The notes under the pieces are model-generated. The model searched no databases. It had not been told where the DNA came from and saw only the letters and a list, made by a program, of their open reading frames with translations. Position numbers and translations under genes: made by a program. Of a stretch of DNA of 64,000 nucleotides, positions 19,432 through 27,332 are shown piece by piece; within the stretch, counting starts at the first letter, position 1, and each line of letters opens with the position of its first letter. Origin of the DNA: Polynucleobacter sp. MWH-S4W17 (lineage in GTDB: Bacteria; Pseudomonadota; Gammaproteobacteria; Burkholderiales; Burkholderiaceae); assembly GCF_018687535.1 (NCBI RefSeq), contig NZ_CP061295.1:868001-932000 (forward strand). Reading direction: 5' to 3'.

Positions 19432-19478
19432 GACTCATAAATGAGTCTTTAAGTGTTTTAATGACCCATTTATGAGTC
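19432..19478. promoter_or_regulatory. Two HipB-type operator repeats
   Basis: GACTCATAAATGAGTC (19432-19447) and GACCCATTTATGAGTC (19463-19478) are inverted repeats with 7-base arms around a 2-base centre, the second with one mismatch. Their centres are 31 bases apart, about three helical turns, so dimers would sit on the same face of DNA. They lie just upstream of the predicted -35. The likely binder is HipB, by position. Confidence 0.72.
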
Positions 19479-19565
19479 ATTTAATGATTTACAGTAGAAA
19501 ATTTAGGCTTGTAATTCCGTCAAAGGGACACCTCTTTACCGGACAGATTCTCCGCCAGTACTTAA

Positions 19566-19599
19566 AAATAAAGGGGCTCTATGCCCCTTTATTTATTTC
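19566..19599. terminator. Terminator following the lipoprotein gene
   Basis: AAATAAAGGGGC and GCCCCTTTATTT form a long stem around TCTAT, with A/T-runs on both sides. It lies downstream of the minus-strand lipoprotein gene at 19619 and also shields hipBA from it. Confidence 0.85.
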
Positions 19600-19618
19600 A
19601 ATCACACTGATCGAGCTA

Positions 19619-20167
19619 TCAATTAAATCCATTCACTGCCTGCATATAACCTTGGATATATTGTGGCGACACAAAAAGCTCAGTCTTCATTCCATTCTTA
19701 GCGGATAGGGTGATGATGAAACCCTTCTTCATCTTATCCTTTAGGAATGCCTCGGGCAATTGGATAGAGACGACTTCTCTAAAGATGCAACCTCTGTCAC
19801 CACAAGCGCCAGCTTCTCTACCAACCACTTTAAATGTCGTAGCAGGTGTGTTTTCTAGCATTGCGGAATCGTAATAACGCCATTGTGAGAAATACGTTAG
19901 TTGCGCATTGAGCTCATAAGTCTTTGCCCCTTGTTTAGGCTGTTCAGTTTTGAGGCTAAACATCTCATAAGTATTGGCTGCATCCATCGTATTGATAGGT
20001 GGGCCTTGATAGGTTTTCCCACCAGTTGCTGAATTAGGCGTGATGATGGTCGAGTGATAGACATCATTCACTTCCCAGCCACTAATTTTTTTATCATTCA
20101 TATTGCAAGCAACCAGAACAGCGCTAATTGCTAGCAATAAAACAACTCGGTAGATGATTCGATGCAT
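19619..20167 (-). CDS. Hypothetical lipoprotein
   Basis: The 182-residue product has a signal peptide and lipobox LVAC (Cys21). The mature part has no family I recognise. It contains YDSAMLENTPATTFKVVGREAGACGDRGCIFREVVSIQLPEAFL, including a CGDRGC cysteine pair, and a beta-rich composition ending in SPQYIQGYMQAVNGFN. It is a single gene with its own terminator, standing between the SDR operon and hipBA. An envelope location is likely; the role is unknown. Confidence 0.72.
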   Translation of the reverse strand: MHRIIYRVVLLLAISAVLVACNMNDKKISGWEVNDVYHSTIITPNSATGGKTYQGPPINTMDAANTYEMFSLKTEQPKQGAKTYELNAQLTYFSQWRYYDSAMLENTPATTFKVVGREAGACGDRGCIFREVVSIQLPEAFLKDKMKKGFIITLSAKNGMKTELFVSPQYIQGYMQAVNGFN

Positions 20168-20231
20168 ATAAAGCTCCTAAAGAATCATCAAATCATACTA
20201 TCCCTTAAGCTCGGGGCTGGAATTCTGGGAC

Positions 20232-21056
20232 TTAGACGTATTTCCCGGTGAGGCCGCCATCAACCACCAGCTCAGTGCCTGTAATGTAGGCTGCGGCATC
20301 TGAGACCAGAAAGGCGCAAGCGTGTGCCACATCCCAGGCTGTTCCAGAGCGTCCCATGGGTACCTGCTTATCACGTGTGGCACGAGCCTCATCTAGACCA
20401 TTTTCAGAAAACATCCTCGCTACAGTATTGGCAATGCGTGGAGTATCTATAAGGCCAGGCACTACTGTATTGGCTCGAATGCCTTTATCGGCGTATTGCT
20501 GAGCAATCATCCGAATAAATTGGGTATTAGCAGCCTTGGTTACGCTATAGGCTAAATGTGGGTAGCCCAAATAGCGCATGCCCGCCACTGAAGAGATGGC
20601 AATAATATTGCCGGTACCGCGCGCCACCATTTCAGGCAAGACCTCTTGGGCTGCAAGTAGGAGGCTGCGCACATTTACCTTGTGAATGCGATCAAAATCT
20701 TCAGCGCTGGTTTCCATTGGTCCGCCAACTTTGCCAATGCCCACGTTGTGATGCAGCACATCAATAGGACCAAATTGTTTACGAGCTTCGTCAAAGAGTC
20801 TTGTTACATCAAGTTCTTCAGAAACATCCCCAACAAAAGTTTCCGCTATACCGCCTTCATTCAGAATAATCTTGGTAGTTTCTTCTGCAGACGCTTGATC
20901 TCGATCGACTACGCAGACCTTTGCGCCTAAACGAGCATAGGTAACACATGAGGCTCTACCAATACTCCAGCCGGGCCCAGCAGATCCACCGCCAGAAACG
21001 AAGATTACTCGATTAGTGAGATCCGTTGGTAAACCAGGAGGGTGTTTTGAATTCAT
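20232..21056 (-). CDS. Short-chain dehydrogenase/reductase with atypical cofactor loop
   Basis: The 274-residue SDR has the active-site tetrad (ISSVAG with Ser, YSVTK with Tyr and Lys) and the C-terminal GTELVVDGGLTGKYV. The cofactor loop is expanded to SGGGSAGPGWSIGRA instead of TGxxxGIG, and the usual NNAG is HNVG. It is the last gene of a five-gene operon and starts one base before the upstream SDR ends. A dehydrogenase step on a hydroxy-acyl or alcohol intermediate is likely; the substrate is unknown. Confidence 0.85.
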   Translation of the reverse strand: MNSKHPPGLPTDLTNRVIFVSGGGSAGPGWSIGRASCVTYARLGAKVCVVDRDQASAEETTKIILNEGGIAETFVGDVSEELDVTRLFDEARKQFGPIDVLHHNVGIGKVGGPMETSAEDFDRIHKVNVRSLLLAAQEVLPEMVARGTGNIIAISSVAGMRYLGYPHLAYSVTKAANTQFIRMIAQQYADKGIRANTVVPGLIDTPRIANTVARMFSENGLDEARATRDKQVPMGRSGTAWDVAHACAFLVSDAAAYITGTELVVDGGLTGKYV

Positions 21057-21785
21057 TTACTGACTCAGACCTACAGTCATGCCACCACAAACATATACAA
21101 CCTGACCAGTTGTATAACCCGCGCGTTGATCAAGTAGAGAGGCGACGATATGGGCCACTTCCTCTGGTTTGCCAATTCGACCCAGAGGCACGCTATCTAA
21201 GATGCGTTGTGTAGCAGGGGCACCAGGAGGGTTCGCACTCTGAAAGAGTTCGGTTGCAATCGGTCCGGGCCCAATAGCATTTACTGTGATGTCATCACTT
21301 GCGAGCTCTAAAGCCAAAGTGCGAGTCAATCCCAGTAATCCCGCCTTAGAAGTCGCATATGAAATTCGCTCTTCTTTACCCAAAGCAGCACGACTGGCAA
21401 TATTCACAATACGACCAAAATGAGCTGCTTTCATGGCGGGGAGTACGGCTTGCACGCAAATAATGGCAGCAGCAACATTGACGCTCATTACGGCCTGTAG
21501 ATCTGCAATCGTAGTCTTCTCGATACTAGCAGGGCGAACAATGCCTGCGTTATTCACTAAGCGAGTAATCGAGTTATTAGAAGTCGCATCAGCCAGTGCA
21601 GTGCGCAAAGCTTTCTCATCGGACATGTCTACTTTGATAAAAGTTTCATGCTCAGCAATTTTTACAGGAGACTCTTTATCAAAATTAATGACATGCATGC
21701 CATCCGCAATTAGGCGCTCCAATATGGCGCGACCGATACCACGGCTAGCACCAGTAACTAGTATGCATTCTCTAGAGCCCATCAT
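21057..21785 (-). CDS. Short-chain dehydrogenase/reductase, FabG-like
   Basis: The 242-residue classical SDR has the cofactor motif VTGASRGIGRA, NNAG, a catalytic Ser (NIASRAALG), YATSK and PGPIATE. The end, TTGQVVYVCGGMTVG, is typical of 3-oxoacyl-ACP-reductase-like proteins. It lies in a tight operon: the start overlaps the stop of the citrate-synthase-fold gene, and the next SDR follows directly. It probably reduces or oxidises a CoA-linked or free hydroxy acid in the same pathway. Confidence 0.87.
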   Translation of the reverse strand: MMGSRECILVTGASRGIGRAILERLIADGMHVINFDKESPVKIAEHETFIKVDMSDEKALRTALADATSNNSITRLVNNAGIVRPASIEKTTIADLQAVMSVNVAAAIICVQAVLPAMKAAHFGRIVNIASRAALGKEERISYATSKAGLLGLTRTLALELASDDITVNAIGPGPIATELFQSANPPGAPATQRILDSVPLGRIGKPEEVAHIVASLLDQRAGYTTGQVVYVCGGMTVGLSQ

Positions 21786-22564
21786 TAGCCAATCTTGTTG
21801 GCGCCATCCACAAACGGAATGGCATGTTCAATGGCGTCCCAAATGAAGCGACCTGATGGGCTTTGTTGTTCCTCAACAATATGGGCCACTAAGCCAGCAG
21901 AACGGGAGATAACGGCAAAGCCACGCATCACAGCAGTAGGTATGCCAATCTCACCTAATAGGGCGGCAACCGCACCAGTGGCATTAATCGTAATGGGGCG
22001 ACCAGCCACTTCATCCACTGCTTTAGATAAAGTTTCTAGCGCACGAATATGATCACCTTTGAGTTCTTTCTCAGCGCGGCCCATGTCTAATAGCTTGTAA
22101 GCACGTGGATCTAGCGGCTTATGCAGGTGATGACCAAAGCCAGGCACTGCGCCTTTTATGCTCTTGTAATGTCGCGCAATCAAAAGGGCTTCAGCATGTT
22201 GGTCTTTAGAGGCAATAATCCGATCTAGCAAGGCGGAGCAGTTTTCCATTGTGCCAATAAAGGAACTACCAACAGCCAACAGGCCTGCAGATACAGCCCC
22301 TTGAAGGTTCTCTGGAGCGCTCATATAGATCAAGCGTGTGGCGATTGCACTGGGCGTTAGGCCATGCTCCATCAGCACAATGAGCACCACATCAGTAATG
22401 CGAATATCAACACCTCGAGGCTGTCTACCCAGAATCTGCATCAGCATGACTTCGGTGAATGTTTTCTTACCCATCAAATCCTCTACTAAATCCGCATCGC
22501 GATAATGCAAGCTAGTGAGAGTGTGAGTACACAGACTGGTAACAGGAGTTTTTTTGGTAGTCAT
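21785..22564 (-). CDS. Short citrate-synthase-fold protein (citryl-CoA-lyase-like)
   Basis: The 259-residue product matches the citrate synthase/ATP-citrate-lyase C-terminal fold. One active-site His is in LMEHGLTPSAIAT (His67), the second in VPGFGHHLHKPLDPRAY (His145), and the CoA-side helix region is SRSAGLVAHIVEEQ. The third catalytic residue, an aspartate in citrate synthase and ATP-citrate lyase (NVDG-type motif), aligns by eye to Thr196 in INATGAV. Carbon-carbon cleavage or condensation of an acyl-CoA is therefore plausible, but the chemistry may differ. The gene overlaps the next SDR by one base. Confidence 0.78.
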   Translation of the reverse strand: MTTKKTPVTSLCTHTLTSLHYRDADLVEDLMGKKTFTEVMLMQILGRQPRGVDIRITDVVLIVLMEHGLTPSAIATRLIYMSAPENLQGAVSAGLLAVGSSFIGTMENCSALLDRIIASKDQHAEALLIARHYKSIKGAVPGFGHHLHKPLDPRAYKLLDMGRAEKELKGDHIRALETLSKAVDEVAGRPITINATGAVAALLGEIGIPTAVMRGFAVISRSAGLVAHIVEEQQSPSGRFIWDAIEHAIPFVDGANKIG

Positions 22565-22587
22565 AAGCTAAAAGGATTAATTATTGC

Positions 22588-24096
22588 CTAAGCAGGCGTT
22601 TGAAGTTTCTGAATCACTGCACTTTTCAGTAATTTACCCACATTGGAGCGAGGCAAGCTTTCGTAGAAGTGAACGTGTTTTGGAGTTTGTACTGGCCCCA
22701 ATAAATTTCGAACAAAAGCAATCAGCTCCGCTTCATCTGTTTTTTGTCCTGGATGCAATTGCACTGCAGCTTGAACAGTTTCACCCCATTTTTCATCAGG
22801 GAGACCGAAGACAAGGCATTCGTGAACAGCAGGGTGCTGACTTAAGGCATTCTCAACATCCACTGGGTAGACATTAAATCCGCCAGTAATCACGATGTCC
22901 TTGAGGCGATCCTTGAGATACAAAAACCCACGTTCATCAATCAAGCCACGGTCACCAGTATGAAGCCAGCCATTGATAATGGTTTCAGCGGTTTTCTCAG
23001 GCATGCGCCAATAGCCGTTCATGAGAAGATCACCACGGGCAACGACTTCGCCGATTTCACCGGTAGGCAATAGTTCGCCTTCAGGAGACATGATGGCCAC
23101 ATCACTAAACCAAGTAGGTCTGCCAACGGCTGCCCAGTTGTTGGGATCTTCAAAATCCTCAGGTCGCATGACCGTCAAAATTTGCGGTGCTTCGGTTTGA
23201 CCATAGGTCGTGCCCAATACCGGACCAAAGAAATCACGTACCTTACGAACCTGTTCTGGAGGCATTGGTGCACCGCCATAAATCAGTCTTCGTAACTTTG
23301 GATAATCATCTCTGGATGCATTAGGTAATGCCATCAACATATAAACAAGGGTTGGCGGCATGAAGCAAACAGTACCGCGTCTTTCACGAAAAGCAGTTCT
23401 GACTACCTCTGCGCCAGCACCATCCAAAATCACATGACAGCCACCTTGCGCCAAGATCGGAACGATATAAGTAGATGTGCCATGGGTAATTGGTGCTGCA
23501 ACAACATAGCGCTCGTGCTCATCAAATCCCCATACCTGAATCTGATTGGTGATGTTTGCCAACCAAGCGCGATAGGGCTGCATAACTCCTTTAGGAGCGC
23601 CAGTTGTCCCCCCAGTAAATTTGATCGCCTGAATTGCATCTAGTGGTAATTCAAAAGAAGGCTTCGGTGCATCCTCATGCAATTGAATTAATTCGTTTAT
23701 GCTGCGCGCAGAAGCATCAGAGTCAGCGCCTGTATAAACCCATGCTCCCGCAGCGCCTTTAAGTAATGCTTGATTGGCGGCATCTAAAATCACAATAGAA
23801 GGCTCGGTGATATTAACAATACGCTGAATCTCAGGGTGGGTGCTCTTAGGGTTCAGTGGTACCCATACCTTGCCGCAAGCCAAAATGGCTAACAGGGCAG
23901 TAATGTGATCATCGCTGTTACCTGCGCAAATAGCTACTCGACTCTGAAGGCTAGGGTCTAAAGCAGTAAGTCCTGCAGACAAGGCTTTAACGCGCTTAGC
24001 TAAGGTGGCGTAATGAATTGGGCCACTCGGTGTATCAATGGCAATGCGATCGGGCCAACGTTGTGCGGCCCTCCAAAAAAAATCAATCGGAAACAT
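22588..24096 (-). CDS. AMP-forming acyl-CoA synthetase
   Basis: ANL-superfamily ligase of 502 residues that activates a carboxylic acid to its CoA ester through an acyl-adenylate. Motifs: FTGGTTGAPKGV (A3, P-loop), YGQTEAPQ (A5), GWLHTGDRG (A7), LKDRLKDIVITGGFNVYPVDVE (A8 hinge) and the C-terminal lysine in RSNVGKLLK (A10). The length fits a medium- or short-chain or aryl-CoA ligase. The gene sits 6 bases after the Bug receptor gene, which suggests that the imported acid is its substrate. Confidence 0.9.
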   Translation of the reverse strand: MFPIDFFWRAAQRWPDRIAIDTPSGPIHYATLAKRVKALSAGLTALDPSLQSRVAICAGNSDDHITALLAILACGKVWVPLNPKSTHPEIQRIVNITEPSIVILDAANQALLKGAAGAWVYTGADSDASARSINELIQLHEDAPKPSFELPLDAIQAIKFTGGTTGAPKGVMQPYRAWLANITNQIQVWGFDEHERYVVAAPITHGTSTYIVPILAQGGCHVILDGAGAEVVRTAFRERRGTVCFMPPTLVYMLMALPNASRDDYPKLRRLIYGGAPMPPEQVRKVRDFFGPVLGTTYGQTEAPQILTVMRPEDFEDPNNWAAVGRPTWFSDVAIMSPEGELLPTGEIGEVVARGDLLMNGYWRMPEKTAETIINGWLHTGDRGLIDERGFLYLKDRLKDIVITGGFNVYPVDVENALSQHPAVHECLVFGLPDEKWGETVQAAVQLHPGQKTDEAELIAFVRNLLGPVQTPKHVHFYESLPRSNVGKLLKSAVIQKLQTPA

Positions 24097-24102
24097 AATG
24101 AG

Positions 24103-25095
24103 TTATTCGGCTTTAGCGCCAGAGGCCCTTACAACATCTCGCCAGCGTTTAACTTCGGTTGCTTCAAATGCAGCCATTTTTTCTGGTGAACCAGGCTCTG
24201 GTGTTGCAGCCAATTCTTGAAGCCTCTGTTTAACTTCAGGGGAGTTGAGTGCTTTATTTAGAGCAGCATTTAATTGCATGATGATGGGCTTAGGCGTTCC
24301 CGCAGGGGCAACCAATGCAAACCAAGACTGCACATCAAAGCCAGGATATCCTGACTCAGCAATAGTCGGGACGTCCGGTAAAAATGGTGAGCGTTGCGCA
24401 CTGGTAACTGCAATCGGACGTAGTTTTCCAGCCTTAATATGAGGTAGTGCAGAAGGGGCGTTGTCAAACATGGATTCCACTTGACCACCAAGCAAATCCG
24501 TTACTGCAGGAGCGCTGCCTTTGTAGGGAATATGCAGCATTTGGATTTTCGCCTGCATCTTAAACATTTCACCGGATAGGTGAATGGATGAGCCGCTACC
24601 GGAGGAAGCAAAGGTTACGCCATCTTTAGCATCTTTAGCATAGCGCACATATTCTGCAAGCGTTTTTACTGGAAGATTTGGGTTCACTACCAAAATATTT
24701 GGAATCTTAGCGATCATCCCAATCGGCTCAAAATCTTTAATCGGGTCGTAGCTTAGATTCGGATAGAGCGTAGCGTTAATCGTATTAGCAATCGAGAAGG
24801 CGTAAAGCGTGTAGCCATCGGCAGGTGAACGAGCAACAATTTCAGCGCCCACGTTGCTGTTAGCACCAGGACGGTTTTCTACCACGATGGATTGACCTAA
24901 GGTATTGCCCATGCCGACTGATACCAGGCGGGTCAATACATCAGTTGCACCACCGGCCGAATAGCCAACAATAATTTTGATGGGTTTGGTAGGCCAAGCA
25001 GCTGTAGATTGTGCTAGGGCCGGAATCGAAGTAACCGTGATGAGCGCAGCAAAAACAGTCAGCAAGCCTTTTTTGGGCGTGAAATGTAAAGACAT
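24103..25095 (-). CDS. Bug/TctC-family periplasmic solute-binding protein
   Basis: Receptor for tripartite tricarboxylate-type uptake of carboxylates. The 330-residue protein has a Sec signal peptide (cleavage after IPALA), then the family motifs WPTKPIKIIVGYSAGGATDVLTR, VVENRPGANSNVGAE, SSIHLSGEMFK, HIPYKGSAPAVTDLLGGQV and WFALVAPAGTPKPI. GGAGA lies just before the ATG on the minus strand. No TctA/TctB membrane partners are nearby, as is common for orphan Bug proteins. It is the first gene of the operon, so its ligand is probably the pathway's substrate. Confidence 0.93.
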   Translation of the reverse strand: MSLHFTPKKGLLTVFAALITVTSIPALAQSTAAWPTKPIKIIVGYSAGGATDVLTRLVSVGMGNTLGQSIVVENRPGANSNVGAEIVARSPADGYTLYAFSIANTINATLYPNLSYDPIKDFEPIGMIAKIPNILVVNPNLPVKTLAEYVRYAKDAKDGVTFASSGSGSSIHLSGEMFKMQAKIQMLHIPYKGSAPAVTDLLGGQVESMFDNAPSALPHIKAGKLRPIAVTSAQRSPFLPDVPTIAESGYPGFDVQSWFALVAPAGTPKPIIMQLNAALNKALNSPEVKQRLQELAATPEPGSPEKMAAFEATEVKRWRDVVRASGAKAE

Positions 25096-25263
25096 ATATC
25101 TCCTTCAATTATTAGGGTGCTTTAAGACGATCTTAAGAAGCCCCAAATTTCTTATTTATTCAGTATTTATAACACCAAAGTGGCTTAAACGCCCTAATGT
25201 AGCCGCAGTTATAGCAACGATCGCAAATCTCTTTTATTAGGGTATCTCATTACTATATTATTA

Positions 25264-25302
25264 AACTTCACAACTTCACAACTTCACAACTTGTGATATA
25301 GT
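25264..25302 (+). promoter_or_regulatory. Direct-repeat promoter region before the HTH/zinc-ribbon gene
   Basis: ACTTCACA occurs three times in a row from 25265, ending in TCACAACTTGTGA, a 6-base inverted repeat around one base. A promoter-like pair TTCACA (25275-25280) and TATAGT (25297-25302) with 16-base spacing overlaps the repeats. The repeats are therefore candidate operators. Confidence 0.5.
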
Positions 25303-25321
25303 GCTACGACTGGGAGATGAA

Positions 25322-25501
25322 ATGAAGAGAGAGATACCGAAAACACATCAAGCCTTAGAGTGGGTAGGGAAGGGCATGACTGCTGCTCAAGCAGCCAGAA
25401 AGATGCAAATTTCAGAATCCAGTGTGTATGCCGCCCTTAGAAAGACAAAGGCGAAAGAAGTGGGCTGTTGTCCAACATGTGGTCACAAAATAAGGAACTA
25501 A
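25322..25501 (+). CDS. Small helix-turn-helix/zinc-ribbon protein
   Basis: The 59-residue product begins MKREIPKTHQALEWVG. A resolvase- or transposase-like helix-turn-helix (MTAAQAARKMQISESSVYAAL) is followed by a C-terminal zinc-knuckle-like CCPTCGHKIRN. ATG 25322 is preceded by GGGAG at 5 bases spacing, a better start than the open frame at 25301. A DNA-binding role is likely, perhaps at the repeats just upstream. The next gene begins 1 base after the stop. Confidence 0.7.
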   Translation: MKREIPKTHQALEWVGKGMTAAQAARKMQISESSVYAALRKTKAKEVGCCPTCGHKIRN

Positions 25502-25502
25502 G

Positions 25503-25802
25503 ATGAAAAAGACTCTATTAGCAGCTGCAACAATCACTGTTGCTGCATTCGCTTATGCAAATACATCGCCGTCAGATTCTTCTGAGTTAGTCAATCAGCA
25601 GTGCAAGATATCTGCTGAAGCGGTATCTACCTTGAAGGGTCTGCGTTACGGCAACACTTCAATTCGCAAGGATGTAGCCACATTAATTAACGCCAGCCTT
25701 AAGACTCCAGAGAATCGCGAGCTAGCGCAAAAGACCCTGAACCTCATGGTTGACGATAAGGCAACCGATACAAGGGGTTTAGAGGGTAAGTACTGCTCTT
25801 AA
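25503..25802 (+). CDS. Small secreted protein of unknown function
   Basis: The 99-residue precursor has a clear Sec signal peptide (MKKTLLAAATITVAAFAYA). The mature part is about 80 residues with two cysteines (34 and 98) that could form a disulfide. It has a helical middle (KTPENRELAQKTLNLMVDD). No family is recognised. It follows the HTH/zinc-ribbon gene with a 1-base gap, so the two share a transcript. A periplasmic location is expected. Confidence 0.72.
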   Translation: MKKTLLAAATITVAAFAYANTSPSDSSELVNQQCKISAEAVSTLKGLRYGNTSIRKDVATLINASLKTPENRELAQKTLNLMVDDKATDTRGLEGKYCS

Positions 25803-25825
25803 GGAGATCAGTCTGATTCTTAAAG

Positions 25826-26287
25826 GTGGCACATAACGCTGAATGCCCTGATTGTGGAAATATGCGGGCATTGTTTACTCAGTGTCCGCATTGCGGTTCT
25901 GTCAATTTGCCCATATTGGGTTCGGATACGATTGAGTTCAATATCAAGCAAGACGGCCCATATGTTGAAGAGGCCCTAGATCGCCTAACGGACATCCTAC
26001 GAAAATCATTAGAGATCGGAATCAAGGCCATCATATTGATTCATGGATATGGATCAAGCGGTGAAGGTGGTCGAATTAAGTGGGCTATCCATGAAGCGCT
26101 TGAAAATAACCGTTACTCTGACCGAGTTGCTGAATACCATTTTGGCGAAGATGTAGCCTTTGGTAGTGAGTCCTATTATGCCTTGCTGAAACGCCGTCCT
26201 GGCCTAAAGCGATATCTCAAGCGCTTTAAAGAAGGTAACGCTGGTATGACAGTTTTATTGCTGGGATCTCAGGTTAGAAGTGCTTAG
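25826..26287 (+). CDS. Zinc-ribbon protein with Smr-like domain
   Basis: The 153-residue product starts with a two-CxxC zinc ribbon (CPDCG...CPHCG, residues 7-23). It continues with an Smr-type domain: a helix, then IILIHGYGSSGEGGRIKWAI (the IHGxG loop) and the closing GNAGMTVLLLG strand. Smr domains of MutS2 and YdaL bind or nick branched DNA or cut RNA. The start is a GTG at 25826, the only start codon after an in-frame stop that keeps the zinc ribbon. AAGGAG is 19 bases upstream, so the ribosome-binding site is weak. Confidence 0.7.
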   Translation: MAHNAECPDCGNMRALFTQCPHCGSVNLPILGSDTIEFNIKQDGPYVEEALDRLTDILRKSLEIGIKAIILIHGYGSSGEGGRIKWAIHEALENNRYSDRVAEYHFGEDVAFGSESYYALLKRRPGLKRYLKRFKEGNAGMTVLLLGSQVRSA

Positions 26288-26334
26288 AATAGGGTTATTG
26301 GTATTTATGCCTCATCTATTAGGGATCCATTTCC

Positions 26335-26676
26335 ATGACTACTAAGAAACTCGAACATTCAGATTTACATGATGAAAAGCAAGTTGGCGCAGAAAGCCTT
26401 ATTAGTGAATTCAAATCCCTGATGGCTGATGCTGAAGCTTTAATCAAGGCAACCGAAGATCATCCAGGTGCGGCCATTAGCTCCATTCGTAATAAAGCCC
26501 TTGAAACTCTCGCAGGTGCCAAAGAAAGCCTTTCAGGTGTCGAGGGCAAGATGATTGAGAAAGCGAAGGTAGCCGCTGAAGGTGCGGATGATTTCGTGCA
26601 TCGCAATCCTTGGGAGGCTGTCGGTGTTGCAGCTGGTTTAGGTTTGCTGATTGGCTTATTTATTGGACGCCGTTAG
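26335..26676 (+). CDS. DUF883 family membrane-anchored protein (YqjD/ElaB-like)
   Basis: The 113-residue product has a long amphipathic helical region (about residues 20-85) and a C-terminal membrane segment, AAGLGLLIGLFIGRR, after the hallmark DDFVHRNPWEAVGVAAG. E. coli YqjD and ElaB tether ribosomes to the inner membrane in stationary phase. It is first of three small genes (gaps 6 and -4 bases) that match yqjD-yqjE-yqjK order. Confidence 0.9.
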   Translation: MTTKKLEHSDLHDEKQVGAESLISEFKSLMADAEALIKATEDHPGAAISSIRNKALETLAGAKESLSGVEGKMIEKAKVAAEGADDFVHRNPWEAVGVAAGLGLLIGLFIGRR

Positions 26677-26682
26677 ACCCTT

Positions 26683-27051
26683 ATGTCTCAAGAAAATTTA
26701 CTTTCCTCTATCAAAGGCCTTGCATCAACTGGTGCATCGATAGCGCAAACGCGCTTAGAGCTCTTATCTCTGGATGTGCAAATCGCCAGAAGTAAATTCA
26801 TTGGCTTGCTAGTGATGATTATCGGCGCCTTATTTTTTTTATTCTTTGGTTTAGTGATGCTCGCGTTGCTAATTGTTATTTACAGCTGGGAGACTGACCG
26901 AATACTGGCCTTAGGCTTATTGACCGCAGCCTTTTTATTGGTTGGTCTGGTTTTAGTGGCGCTGATTACTCAATCACTACATACGATGCCTAGACTATTT
27001 GAGGCCTCAATTGCTGAATTAGCAAAAGATCGCGAAGCGCTTTCAAAATGA
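26683..27051 (+). CDS. YqjE-like holin-superfamily membrane protein
   Basis: The 122-residue product has an N-terminal amphipathic helix (RLELLSLDVQIARSKF) and two hydrophobic hairpin segments (about residues 40-66 and 75-97), matching the Phage_holin_3_6/YqjE family. The stop overlaps the next gene by 4 bases. It probably acts with the DUF883 protein at the inner membrane; the biochemical role is not known. Confidence 0.85.
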   Translation: MSQENLLSSIKGLASTGASIAQTRLELLSLDVQIARSKFIGLLVMIIGALFFLFFGLVMLALLIVIYSWETDRILALGLLTAAFLLVGLVLVALITQSLHTMPRLFEASIAELAKDREALSK

Positions 27052-27329
27052 GTGAGTATTTAAAAGCTTTGGAGCTGCGCCAACACCAATTGAAGCTTCA
27101 GGCGCACCGTGAGCGCACTGAGTTTGCTGAACATTTTGAGGCTTGGGAAAAGCCTCTCTCATGGGCTGATAAAGGGGTTGATGCTGTCAACTTCCTGAGG
27201 AGTAATCCGATCCTATGGACTAGTGCATTTGCAGCCTTGGCACATTACAGGCCTAAGCTGGCAAGTAAGGCTCTTGCAGTGGGTTGGGGTGCCGTGAAGG
27301 TTATCAAGAGCGTTAAAAAACTGCTCTAG
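27048..27329 (+). CDS. YqjK-like small protein
   Basis: The 93-residue product is rich in charged helix-formers at the start (LRQHQLKLQAHRERTEF) and ends with a weakly hydrophobic stretch (FLRSNPILWTSAFAALAHY) and a basic tail. It overlaps the yqjE-like gene (ATGA), forming the third gene of a yqjD-yqjE-yqjK-type operon. Similarity to YqjK is inferred mostly from position and size. It ends 3 bases from the convergent apt. Confidence 0.68.
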   Translation: MSEYLKALELRQHQLKLQAHRERTEFAEHFEAWEKPLSWADKGVDAVNFLRSNPILWTSAFAALAHYRPKLASKALAVGWGAVKVIKSVKKLL

Positions 27330-27332
27330 CTT

